A stretch of DNA of 64,000 nt, from contig NZ_NHRJ02000017.1 in the NCBI RefSeq assembly GCF_002220865.2, positions 1 through 64,000 on the forward strand, in the 5' to 3' direction. Numbering within the stretch: position 1 is the stretch's first letter; each line of letters begins with the position of its first letter. This DNA comes from Paenibacillus xerothermodurans. Lineage in GTDB: Bacteria; Bacillota; Bacilli; Paenibacillales; NBRC-103111. The translations under genes were made by a program, and so were the position numbers. The notes beneath the pieces are model-generated. The model did no database searches. It saw nothing but the letters and a program-made list of their open reading frames with translations, and had not been told where the DNA came from. Shown here piece by piece: positions 56,931-64,000 of this stretch.

Positions 56931-58073
56931 TTAGAATGATCTCGGCCGGTCGGCAGAGTGACCAAAATGGAACAAAATGCCTTCTACTATACGTTCAGAC
57001 GCTTTGCCGTCTCCGTATGGGTTAGCCGCTTGGCTCATTTTATCGTATAACACCGGGTCCATAAGCAACGCCCGAGCCCGCGAGTACACCTTCTCTTCAC
57101 TCGTGCCGACCAGTTCCAGAATCCCTGCATCAATTCCTTCCGGCCGCTCAGTCGTATCGCGCAGAACTAGTACCGGAACCCCGAACGAAGGAGCTTCTTC
57201 CTGCAGGCCGCCTGAGTCGGTTAGAATCATATGTGTGTGCGGATATAAATTGTGCAGTTCCAAAACGTCCAGAGGCTCGATGAGTTTGATACGCGGATGT
57301 CCGCCCAACATTTCATGCGCAGGCTCCTTCACGGCAGGGCTTGGATGCACCGGATACACAATGGCGATATCGTCAAATTCATCGGCAATACGCCGCACGG
57401 CACGGAAAATCTCGCGGTGAGGTTCACCCTGTGCTTCTCGGCGATGGGCCGTCATGAGGATCAGCTTTTTGCCGCGAGCCCAATCCAACACCGGATGGGT
57501 GAAGCCTTCTTTCACCGTATACTGGAACACATCGGTGACCGTGTTGCCGGTGATAAAGATGGACGATTCAGCTTTGTTCTCTTTACGCAAATTGTTGGCA
57601 GACACATCTGTAGGAGCAAAATGCAAATCCGACAGCACGCCGGTCAATTGCCGGTTCATTTCTTCCGGGTAGGGGGACATTTTGTTCCATGTCCGCAAGC
57701 CTGCCTCCACGTGCCCGACCTGGATCTGTTGTAGGAAAGCCGCGTAGCTTGCCAAAAAGGTCGTCAGTGTGTCGCCGTGTACGAGCACCAGATCCGGCTT
57801 CTCTTCACGAAACACTGGTTCCAGTCCCTGCAGCACACGAATCGTGATCTCGTTAAGGGTCTGGCGGTCCTTCATCACATCAAGGTCGTAATCAGGTTGG
57901 ATGTTGAAGGTGTCCAGCACCTGGTCAAGCATTTGACGATGCTGCGCGGTGACGCACACCAGTGACTGGATCTGCTCCGGGTGCTTTTGCAGTTCCAGTA
58001 CTAGTGGCGCCATCTTGATCGCCTCCGGCCGGGTACCGAAAATCGTTATTACTTTGATTTTTTCCTTGCTCAC
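56931..58073 (-). CDS. wecB: UDP-N-acetylglucosamine 2-epimerase
   Basis: The enzyme converts UDP-GlcNAc to UDP-ManNAc, the donor used by TagA for wall polymer linkage. The 380-residue protein has VITIFGTRPEAIKMAPLVLEL, VHGDTLTTF, VEAGLRTWNKMSPYPEEMNRQ, LILMTAHRREAQG, LTDSGGLQEEAPSFGVPVLVLRDTTERPE. GTG 58073 follows AGGGGGAA. It is 59 bp after upp; the B. subtilis counterpart is mnaA (yvyH). A 180-bp gap follows it up to atpZ. Confidence 0.96.
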   Translation of the reverse strand: MSKEKIKVITIFGTRPEAIKMAPLVLELQKHPEQIQSLVCVTAQHRQMLDQVLDTFNIQPDYDLDVMKDRQTLNEITIRVLQGLEPVFREEKPDLVLVHGDTLTTFLASYAAFLQQIQVGHVEAGLRTWNKMSPYPEEMNRQLTGVLSDLHFAPTDVSANNLRKENKAESSIFITGNTVTDVFQYTVKEGFTHPVLDWARGKKLILMTAHRREAQGEPHREIFRAVRRIADEFDDIAIVYPVHPSPAVKEPAHEMLGGHPRIKLIEPLDVLELHNLYPHTHMILTDSGGLQEEAPSFGVPVLVLRDTTERPEGIDAGILELVGTSEEKVYSRARALLMDPVLYDKMSQAANPYGDGKASERIVEGILFHFGHSADRPRSF

Positions 58074-58132
58074 GTGATCGTTCCCCCTGTTTTATAAGAA
58101 CTAGTGATTGTCGCCGCGGTCGTCGCCCCATA

Positions 58133-58762
58133 TTACTTGGTGCCGAATAAGCGGTCGCCGGCGTCTCCAAGACCAGGGATGATATAGCCATGTTCGTCCA
58201 AGTAGTCATCTATGGCTGCAACATATATGTCTACGTCCGGATGCGCTTTTTGTACGGCTTGGACGCCTTCCGGTGCGGCAATCAAACACATCAGCTTGAT
58301 CTGTGTGCACTGTCTCGCTTTCAATGCGGTGATCGCGGCGTTCGCTGAACCGCCTGTTGCAAGCATCGGATCGATAACGATTAACTCCCTTTCCTGTACA
58401 TCGGTTGGCAGTTTGGCGTAATACTCTACCGGTTCCAGGGTTTGCGGATCACGATATAATCCGATGTGGCCCACTTTGGCCGCGGGCACCAGCTGCAGAA
58501 TGCCGTCCACCATCCCAAGTCCTGCACGTAAAATAGGAATGAGTCCCAGCATCCGGCCTGAAATGACATTGCACTCGGCGGTGGCAACAGGGGTTTGTAC
58601 CTGCACCTTTTCTAAAGGGATGTCTCTTGTAATCTCGTAAGCCATAAGGGTGGCGACTTCATCCACCAGCTCTCGAAAATCCTTCGTAGTGGTAACTTTG
58701 TCCCGAATCAATGTGAGCTTATGCTGAATCAGCGGATGGTCACACACAAATACTTTTCCCAT
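58133..58762 (-). CDS. upp: Uracil phosphoribosyltransferase
   Basis: Upp salvages uracil to UMP using PRPP. The 209-residue protein has [14 protein letters not shown], the PRPP loop [16 protein letters not shown] and the uracil-binding end [14 protein letters not shown] 58762 is 8 bases after AAGGGG. It sits downstream of glyA, from which it is separated by a terminator, so it probably has its own promoter in the 220-bp gap; I see no clear one. Confidence 0.97.
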   Translation of the reverse strand: MGKVFVCDHPLIQHKLTLIRDKVTTTKDFRELVDEVATLMAYEITRDIPLEKVQVQTPVATAECNVISGRMLGLIPILRAGLGMVDGILQLVPAAKVGHIGLYRDPQTLEPVEYYAKLPTDVQERELIVIDPMLATGGSANAAITALKARQCTQIKLMCLIAAPEGVQAVQKAHPDVDIYVAAIDDYLDEHGYIIPGLGDAGDRLFGTK

Positions 58763-58980
58763 TCTATCTTCCCCTTTACGCCAAATCCTGTCCATTATAA
58801 CACAGATGCCGTTAGTTATCCTAGCGAAGCATCTGCTGCCGCAAAGCACACTGTGCACGAGATACGCCATGCGAGGCGGCCTCCCACCACAAAAATTACA
58901 GTGCGCCTAATAATAAGATATTTTTCACTAAAATTAGTATTTGTAGCAGCTGGGTTCTGCTCTAATTTTGCCCAGCGCAC

Positions 58981-59010
58981 AAAAAAAGAGCCGACGCAAC
59001 GCGCCAGCTC
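58981..59010 (-). terminator. Terminator of glyA
   Basis: A 10-bp stem (GAGCTGGCGC, 59010-59001, with 58997-58988, two G-U pairs), 3-base loop and a 7-T tract. It starts 12 bp after the glyA stop. Confidence 0.93.
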
Positions 59011-59021
59011 CCCCACGGTGA

Positions 59022-60269
59022 TTAATATTTCAAGCCTGCATATAGCGGGAATTGTGCAGTCAAATCTCTTACCATGCCGCGCGCTTTGTCAAGCACAGCA
59101 GCGTCCGTAGGATTCTTCAATGTTAGAGCAATGATTTTGGCGATTGTTTTCATCGCTTGTTTATCCATGCCACGCGATGTGGCTGCCGGGGTGCCCAGAC
59201 GGATACCGCTCGTAATCATCGGTTTCGCCGGATCAAATGGAATGGCGTTCTTATTCACTGTGACGCCTACTTCGTCCAGCAAGTGTTCAGCATCTCTGCC
59301 GCTGATGTTTAGGTTGCGGAGATCTATAAGCATCAGATGGTTATCTGTTCCGCCGGATACGAGATCGATACCTTCCGATAGCAATGCTTCCGATAAGGCC
59401 TTTGCGTTATCTACTACGTTTTGCGCATACGTTTTGAATTCTGGTTGTAGTGCTTCGCCTATAGCTACGGCTTTTGCTGCGATGATATGCATCAACGGTC
59501 CGCCTTGCGTACCTGGGAACACCGCTTTATCGATCGCAGCCGCCCACGGCTGACGGCACAAGATCATGCCGCCGCGCGGGCCGCGAAGCGTTTTATGTGT
59601 GGTCGTAGTCACAAAGTGAGCATGCGGCACGGGATTAGGATGCAAACCGGCAGCCACAAGCCCTGCAATATGAGCCATGTCGACCATGAACAAAGCGCCT
59701 ACATCATTGGCGATTTGTGCCAAAGCTTCGAAATCGATAGTGCGCGGATAAGCGCTGGCGCCGGCTACGATTAGGCGGGGCTTATGTTTAAACGCCGCTT
59801 TCCGCACCTCGTTATAGTCGATGTGCGCATCGCTTTCTCTCACGCCATAGGAAACGAAGTTGTAAAGTATGCCGGATGCATTCACCGGACTGCCGTGGGT
59901 CAAGTGACCACCATGCGCTAAGCTCATACCAAGGACGGTATCTCCCGGCTTCAGCGCTGCAAGGTACACGGCCATGTTGGCTTGTGCGCCGGAATGCGGC
60001 TGTACGTTTACATGGTCGGCTCCGAACAATTCTTTCGCGCGGTCGCGAGCGATATCTTCTACGATATCTACATGCTCACAGCCGCCGTAGTAGCGTTTCC
60101 CCGGATAGCCCTCCGCGTATTTATTGGTCAGGACAGTGCCCATTGCTTGTAGTACCGCTTCACTGACGAAGTTCTCTGAAGCGATCAGCTCGATCTTATC
60201 ACGTTGACGACCAAGCTCCAGATTCATGGCCTCAACGATTTTAGGGTCCTGCTTGCGCAATTGTTCCAC
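59022..60269 (-). CDS. glyA: Serine hydroxymethyltransferase
   Basis: GlyA makes glycine and 5,10-methylene-THF from serine, a main source of one-carbon units. The PLP enzyme of 415 residues has the Lys-bearing motif [15 protein letters not shown], plus [18 protein letters not shown] and [16 protein letters not shown] 60269 is 7 bases after AAGGAGG. It is the third gene after the ZTP riboswitch (rpiB-ywlG-glyA) and is followed by a terminator. An AT-rich TATAAT in the 74-bp gap before it could be a second promoter. Confidence 0.97.
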   Translation of the reverse strand: MEQLRKQDPKIVEAMNLELGRQRDKIELIASENFVSEAVLQAMGTVLTNKYAEGYPGKRYYGGCEHVDIVEDIARDRAKELFGADHVNVQPHSGAQANMAVYLAALKPGDTVLGMSLAHGGHLTHGSPVNASGILYNFVSYGVRESDAHIDYNEVRKAAFKHKPRLIVAGASAYPRTIDFEALAQIANDVGALFMVDMAHIAGLVAAGLHPNPVPHAHFVTTTTHKTLRGPRGGMILCRQPWAAAIDKAVFPGTQGGPLMHIIAAKAVAIGEALQPEFKTYAQNVVDNAKALSEALLSEGIDLVSGGTDNHLMLIDLRNLNISGRDAEHLLDEVGVTVNKNAIPFDPAKPMITSGIRLGTPAATSRGMDKQAMKTIAKIIALTLKNPTDAAVLDKARGMVRDLTAQFPLYAGLKY

Positions 60270-60343
60270 AGTGGTTCCTCCTTGGGTTTCTCTATTATAT
60301 TTTTTTATAATGGAATAATTTCATCTTCATCGCGCTCTTGTGG

Positions 60344-61006
60344 CTAACTACATGTATCTACTTTGTCGGCCGGACCCGCAGCGTCTGCATCAGAAGAATA
60401 CACCGCACGTGCCCCGCCAATCAGTTTTGGCCGTGTGTGTGCCATTTGGACCGGGGCGTGGCCAATCATTCGAATCGACGGCCGGAGCGGCACCGCCACC
60501 GGCTTCAAATGCATCCCAATCAACGTACCGCCGATGTCAATTCCGGCATGGGCTTGAATTGATTCGACCACACAGGCTTCACGCAGATGCTTGAAAGCAT
60601 ACGAGGCCATCGAGCCCCCGGCTCGGGGAATTGGGACCACCGATACCTCTTCCAAACGGTACTCGCGCATCACTTGCCGTTCTACCACTAAAGCGCGGTT
60701 CAAGTGCTCGCAGCATTGAAAGACGGGGTAGAATCCAACATCCGCCCGGACAGCCTGAATCGCATCGAATAAATACTGCGCCACCTCTTCCGTGCCTGAC
60801 GTGCCAATATGCTGTCCAAGCACTTCACTTGTGCTGGTCCCAAGCACGACGAGTTGCCCGGCCTGCAATCGGCCGGCCTCCACAAGCTCACGCAGCACCT
60901 GCTCGGCTTGAGCCCGGATGACACTGATGTCCCATTCGCCGGACAGTGATATGAGGTTGTCGTTAGCAGCTTTTGCCGATCCGGTTGTATGATCTGCACC
61001 GCTCAT
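60344..61006 (-). CDS. ywlG: YwlG, TIGR01440 (DUF436) family protein
   Basis: The 220-residue cytoplasmic protein matches the YwlG family, with LVVLGTSTSEVLGQHIGTSG, FYPVFQCCEHLNRALVVER, PIPRAGGSMASYAFKHL and AGIDIGGTLIGMHLKPVAVPLR. Its role is unknown; some members have been linked to reducing or thiol-related enzymes. Several ATGs occur in a row; 61006 is chosen 8 bases after AGAGAGG. It sits between rpiB and glyA, in a riboswitch-controlled unit. Confidence 0.9.
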   Translation of the reverse strand: MSGADHTTGSAKAANDNLISLSGEWDISVIRAQAEQVLRELVEAGRLQAGQLVVLGTSTSEVLGQHIGTSGTEEVAQYLFDAIQAVRADVGFYPVFQCCEHLNRALVVERQVMREYRLEEVSVVPIPRAGGSMASYAFKHLREACVVESIQAHAGIDIGGTLIGMHLKPVAVPLRPSIRMIGHAPVQMAHTRPKLIGGARAVYSSDADAAGPADKVDTCS

Positions 61007-61038
61007 CATCATCACCTCTCTCAGGCGGACAGTCCCGC

Positions 61039-61497
61039 TTATGGATGGATAGTGTATTTCTCTTCCAGTGCTTTTACCTTGTTAATCCGGTTTTGATGTC
61101 GTTCACCTTGGGAAAAATCCGTTTCCAGCCAAATTCTAATGATCTCCTGCGCCACCCCGGGTCCGATCACACGTTCTCCCAGGGCGAGTACATTAGTGTC
61201 GTTATGCTCCCGAGTCGCTTTTGCTGAGAATAAATCATGTACTAAAGCACAACGGATGCCGGGAATTTTGTTCGCCGCAATGGTCATCCCGATGCCCGTA
61301 CCGCAAATCAGAATTCCTTTATCGACATCTTCCGCTACCACCTGTTCGCACACTGCAATGGCATAGTCCGGGTAGTCGACCGAATCCGAGCAGTTACAAC
61401 CTAAATCCGATACCTGGTGTCCCAATGACTCGATAAAACTGATAAGTTCATCCTTCAAACGCACACCTGCGTGATCGGCTCCTATTGCAATTTTCAA
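61039..61497 (-). CDS. rpiB: Ribose-5-phosphate isomerase B
   Basis: RpiB interconverts ribose-5-P and ribulose-5-P. The 152-residue protein has KIAIGADHAGVRLKDEL (Asp 8, His 9), the catalytic Cys 65 in LICGTGIGMTIAANK, and HDLFSAKATREHNDTNVLALG. TTG 61497 is the start, following GGAGGCGATCACG. It is the first gene after a ZTP riboswitch and terminator. Confidence 0.96.
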   Translation of the reverse strand: MKIAIGADHAGVRLKDELISFIESLGHQVSDLGCNCSDSVDYPDYAIAVCEQVVAEDVDKGILICGTGIGMTIAANKIPGIRCALVHDLFSAKATREHNDTNVLALGERVIGPGVAQEIIRIWLETDFSQGERHQNRINKVKALEEKYTIHP

Positions 61498-61553
61498 CGT
61501 GATCGCCTCCTGATTCTGGTTAGCTGCATTATAACCCAAATCTTGCAGAAACG

Positions 61554-61596
61554 AAAAAAGAGCATGCCGCGTGCTATGCGCACAACGATGCTCTTT
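61554..61596 (-). terminator. Terminator of the ZTP riboswitch (expression platform)
   Basis: AAAGAGCAT (61596-61588) pairs with ATGCTCTTT (61565-61557), with an inner GTGC/GCAC stem, followed by a T run (61559-61554). It directly abuts the aptamer's last conserved block, so ligand binding can hinder its formation. It also serves the end of ywlE transcripts. Confidence 0.85.
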
Positions 61597-61669
61597 GCCC
61601 AGGCGACCGGCCGTATGCCCCAATGCTCCACTGTGGTTACACCCACTCGTCGCCAGTTACACCGGGTCC
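61596..61669 (-). promoter_or_regulatory. ZTP (pfl) riboswitch upstream of rpiB-ywlG-glyA
   Basis: The leader has the pfl-motif blocks in order on the minus strand: GTAACTGGCG (61660-61651), GTGG...AACCAC (P2), GTGGAGC, and GCCGGTCGCCTGGGCA ending at 61596. P1 can be drawn between CCCGGTG and CATTGGG (7 bp, with G-U pairs), P2 as GTGG/CCAC, and the pseudoknot as GGCG with CGCC. ZTP riboswitches sense the folate-stress signals ZTP/ZMP and turn on one-carbon genes. Confidence 0.88.
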
Positions 61670-61684
61670 TTTAATAATAACATT

Positions 61685-61713
61685 ATCATAACGGAAATTT
61701 TAGTCAGTGTAAA
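61685..61713 (-). promoter_or_regulatory. Sigma-A promoter of the rpiB operon
   Basis: TTTACA (61713-61708), 17 bases, TATGAT (61690-61685). The start near 61678 lies just before the riboswitch. Confidence 0.78.
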
Positions 61714-61759
61714 GACCAAAAAAGTGCAGCTCAGCGTCATCCGCCTGCGGGAAAGCAGC

Positions 61760-62338
61760 TTACGCTTTGAGCTTCCTCACTAACTTCTGCAAACAATTTT
61801 CTATGTCTTGAGCACACTCCCTGTACAAGAACATAGGGCCGCCATACGGATCGGCTATATCGTAGTCGGGCAGCTCCCGCTCCAACGAGCGTATGCGCGC
61901 CCGCTCTTCATTAGTTATTGGTTGGGACAATGCGCGCTTCAGTTCAACATCGGCCACCAGCTTTCCCAATTCGGCCAGTCGTTGTAACGTTTTCGGATCG
62001 TCCTCAACAAACTCTTTTAACGTAAAGATCTTTTCCACAGAATGGGGAAACTGCTGTATCGCATTCTGTTTGTGTGCGGACGTCATGGTTAGCACCACAT
62101 CCGCCCAATTCAGCAGATTTGCAGTAAGTGCAGTCGAACGCATGTCGCGGCTGCATCCCTTTTCCTGCAATACAGCTGCCGCATGTCCGGACACAGGCGC
62201 ACCATCCATGGCGGCCACGCCGGCAGAGCGGACTTCCACATGGTTCAAGCCCTGCTCCTTAAGCATCCGGCGCAATATGCCTTCGGCCATTGGACTGCGG
62301 CAGGTATTGCCGGTGCAAACGAATAGAATTCGGTTCAT
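61760..62338 (-). CDS. ywlE: Protein-arginine phosphatase YwlE with extra helical insert
   Basis: YwlE removes phosphate from phospho-arginine on proteins marked by McsB. The low-molecular-weight phosphatase fold shows VCTGNTCRSPMAEG (Cys 8, and Thr 12, the residue linked to phospho-arginine specificity) and the acid Asp in ADPYGGPM. At 192 residues it is about 40 longer than B. subtilis YwlE, because of a charged helical insert (residues about 110-155, LQRLAELGKLVADVELKRAL) between FTLKEFV and the Asp loop. Start ATG 62338 (MNRILFVCTGN) is preferred. Confidence 0.9.
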   Translation of the reverse strand: MNRILFVCTGNTCRSPMAEGILRRMLKEQGLNHVEVRSAGVAAMDGAPVSGHAAAVLQEKGCSRDMRSTALTANLLNWADVVLTMTSAHKQNAIQQFPHSVEKIFTLKEFVEDDPKTLQRLAELGKLVADVELKRALSQPITNEERARIRSLERELPDYDIADPYGGPMFLYRECAQDIENCLQKLVRKLKA

Positions 62339-62373
62339 CGCAGACCCTGCCTTTCTGATCATGATGCGGCTGT

Positions 62374-62391
62374 AAAAAGAGCCATGCTCCT
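62374..62391 (-). terminator. Weak terminator after mntP
   Basis: AGGAGC (62391-62386) pairs with GCTCTT (62382-62377), 3-base loop, followed by TTT. It lies in the gap between mntP and ywlE. Confidence 0.5.
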
Positions 62392-62475
62392 ATTGTACCT
62401 CAAAATCGAGAAAATATGGACCCCGGGCGCGCTGTGTATGCGCATTTGCCAGCTCCCATACTTCAATTGGCAGTA

Positions 62476-63039
62476 TCACAACAGAAACTTGATTCCAAAC
62501 AGCAGCAGAATACCGCCCCCCACAGCTTCTCCATAGACACCAACCCAACGTCCCATATTTCGGCCGAGCATTAACCCTGCGATTGCCATCACGCCGCCGA
62601 CCGTACCGAACATCAGGACTGTGAGTACCATATCCCCCGCGAACATGCCAAGCGAGACCCCAACTGAGAACGAGTCAATGCTCACGCTTAACGCGAATAA
62701 CAGCATGCCCCATAATGTGCGATGGTCGAAGGATGCGATTTCTTCCCCCCGCAAGGAACTGTAGATCATGTGTGCGCCGAGTAGAACGAGAAGGATACCG
62801 CCGGCTTTGGTCGCCACGCCTCCCAAAAGATATCCCACATACTCTCCGGTCACCATACCGAGCAGTGGCATAATCATATGAAATATTGCAATCAAAATAC
62901 TTAATTTTAATACATGAAGTTTACGAATCCCCTTCATACCGATGCCAATTCCCAGGGACAGCGCATCCAAGCCCAAAGCGACAGCCATGATTAGTATCGC
63001 CAAGAATTGTCCGATCATCAGTGGTGATGCCAATGCCAT
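62476..63039 (-). CDS. mntP: Manganese efflux pump MntP
   Basis: MntP exports Mn(II) across the membrane. The 187-residue protein has six membrane helices arranged as two repeats, each with a conserved Asp (LGLDALSLGIGIGMKG and SIDSFSVGVSLGMF). ATG 63039 (MALASPLMIGQFLAIL) follows GGGGG, 10 bases upstream. The B. subtilis counterpart is ywlD, and it is followed here by ywlE as in B. subtilis. I see no yybP-ykoY manganese riboswitch in its leader. Confidence 0.93.
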   Translation of the reverse strand: MALASPLMIGQFLAILIMAVALGLDALSLGIGIGMKGIRKLHVLKLSILIAIFHMIMPLLGMVTGEYVGYLLGGVATKAGGILLVLLGAHMIYSSLRGEEIASFDHRTLWGMLLFALSVSIDSFSVGVSLGMFAGDMVLTVLMFGTVGGVMAIAGLMLGRNMGRWVGVYGEAVGGGILLLFGIKFLL

Positions 63040-63217
63040 GTTCCACTTACCCCCTGTCCCGTTCCTAAACAAACATATGCGGACAAGAAAGCAAACATGC
63101 CTGATGGGCGTAAGGGGCGTGGGGTGGTGAGCCACACACCGTATCTGACATCGGTATCGTGATACGTGTACATAGAATACTGAGCGCAGATGGCTGACAC
63201 TGGGCGTCAGGCGCGTC

Positions 63218-63690
63218 GGATGGTACGGGGGCGTTAGCTGGAGAACGATGACAGTTTTTGTGAGTCGTGACTTCAGCCGGCGTCATGCCGCTTGGCTGCG
63301 GCGGTTTAGCCGTGCAGCGCGTGGTTCTAGTTGTGCGGGGCGACGGCGGAAGAAAGATTCAGTTTGGTGCATCGTCTCTTCTCAGCCGGTGATACGCGTC
63401 ATGCCACTTGGCTGCGGGGCGGTTTAGACGTGCAGTCGCGTGGTCCCAGCGGTCAGGGCGACGGAAGAAAGGATTACAAGTTTCGTGCATCGTCTCTTCT
63501 CAGCCGGTGAAACCGCGTCATACCGCTTGGCTGCGGCGGTTTAGACGTGCAGCGCGTGGTCCCAGCGGTCAGGGCGACGGCGGAAGAAAGATTACAGTTT
63601 GGTGCATAGTCACTTCTCAGCCGGTGAAACGCGTCATACCGCTTGGCTGCGGCGGTTTAGACGTGCACAACGCGGTCGCCAGCGGCTTTG
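63218..63690. repeat. Tandem array of about 109-118-bp degenerate repeats after ywlC
   Basis: The anchor CAGCCGG recurs at 63274, 63383, 63501 and 63618, so spacings are 109, 118 and 117. Each unit repeats CGCTTGGCTGCGGCGGTTTA and an AGAAAGATT block. The copy nearest the gene is almost identical to the last 60 bp of ywlC and its stop codon; copies further away carry more changes, and a degenerate partial unit lies at 63218-63273. Base changes include small indels, and no frame is kept. Confidence 0.88.
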
Positions 63691-64000
63691 CGGAGGCGGT
63701 TCATAATGGCGGCCCCGATGCCTGTGTCCGGACATGCCTGTGCGACGATGAAGTCTACACCTGCTTCATCAAACTCTCTCAGCGCCGCGTACAGCCCATG
63801 CGCGACGGTATCCAGGTCGCCCAAGCTGCCGCAGGCGACCACATGATCCGCGCGCAGCGCGCCTATGTGTTCATCGTACGTGAACACACCGGTGCGTGCA
63901 CCGCGCGCGTGCGCTGTATCGAGCTCGCGCTGCATGCGAGCCAACACTTGTTCAGGTGCGTCGCCCTGAACAATCGTCATTACGCCGCGCGGCGCGTAAT
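63657..64000 (-). CDS. ywlC: YwlC/Sua5 family threonylcarbamoyl-AMP synthase, C-terminal part
   Basis: This gene runs off the window edge, so only the C-terminal 114 residues are seen. They match the Sua5 domain that follows the YrdC core: Y-A-P-R-G-V-M-T-I-V-Q at the edge, then ARMQRELDTAHARGARTGVF, HGLYAALREFDEAGVDFIVAQ and IGAAIMNRLRKAAGDRVV. YwlC makes L-threonylcarbamoyl-AMP for tRNA t6A37. A GC-rich region and the repeat array follow its stop. Confidence 0.88.
   Translation of the reverse strand, partial: YAPRGVMTIVQGDAPEQVLARMQRELDTAHARGARTGVFTYDEHIGALRADHVVACGSLGDLDTVAHGLYAALREFDEAGVDFIVAQACPDTGIGAAIMNRLRKAAGDRVVHV

Noticed and set aside
58816-59016. 66-codon minus-strand frame between glyA and upp
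   Set aside because: It runs through the glyA terminator and has no ribosome site.
63040-63270. Manganese (yybP-ykoY) riboswitch before mntP
   Set aside because: No conserved GGGGAGUA-type core or three-way junction sequence was found.
63218-63690. CRISPR array
   Set aside because: Units are contiguous, about 117 bp long and unequal, with no short repeat/unique spacer pattern and no cas genes.

Overview
The window is a 64 kb stretch of chromosome from an endospore-forming, flagellated, S-layer-bearing Firmicute, most likely a member of the Paenibacillaceae (Paenibacillus or a close relative). This rests on gene order shared with Bacillus subtilis (comF-flg, degSU, spoIID-murA, spoIIID-mbl-flhO-flhP, atp, and upp-glyA-ywlG-rpiB-ywlE-ywlD-ywlC). 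It also rests on an 11-subunit nuo operon, on SLH and stalk-domain exported proteins, and on csaB/DUF5693 cell-wall genes. Every gene I can support lies on the minus strand, so transcription runs from high to low coordinates.

Layout from high to low coordinates. 64000-56900 holds the end of ywlC (Sua5 family), a degenerate tandem-repeat array, mntP, ywlE, then rpiB-ywlG-glyA behind a ZTP riboswitch with terminator, then upp and wecB. 56806-49285 is the atpZ-I-B-E-F-H-A-G-D-C operon with its own promoter and terminator. 49269-38584 is nuoABCDHIJKLMN (no nuoEFG), ending in two terminators. 38170-27881 holds a secreted SLH subtilase, ywzB, murA, spoIID, spoIIQ, spoIIID, mbl, flhO, flhP and an EpuA-like protein, with matches to sigma-F and sigma-E promoters. 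27811-19626 holds pgsA-like, fabZ, a phosphohexomutase, DUF5693, csaB, tagA and tagO. 19527-15836 is a long S-layer gene with a 200-nt leader and two in-frame starts. 15590-13204 holds a secreted protein, a small acid-soluble spore protein and metK with a terminator in its leader. 13102-7955 holds an exported phosphodiester glycosidase-like protein, degS-degU and an orphan membrane protein. 7905-151 is comFA-comFC, then yvyF, flgM, flgN, flgK, flgL and yviE, with sigma-D promoters.

Functional themes. csaB, tagO and tagA probably make and pyruvylate the secondary cell-wall polymer that SLH domains bind, and two SLH proteins (S-layer and subtilase) sit in the same window. The atp and nuo operons form an energy block. 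spoIID, spoIIQ and spoIIID serve engulfment and mother-cell gene control. The one-carbon genes (rpiB-ywlG-glyA) are placed under ZTP control. The late flagellar genes are separated from competence genes by overlapping promoter and terminator elements.

I see no CRISPR array, transposon, prophage, rRNA or tRNA. The most unusual items are the sigma-D promoter built into a terminator hairpin before flgM, the ZTP riboswitch, the repeat array grown from the 3' end of ywlC, the His-rich insert in ComFA, an orphan membrane-tethered glycosyltransferase-like half protein, and the dual start of the S-layer gene. Nothing here looks like a wholly new multi-gene system.
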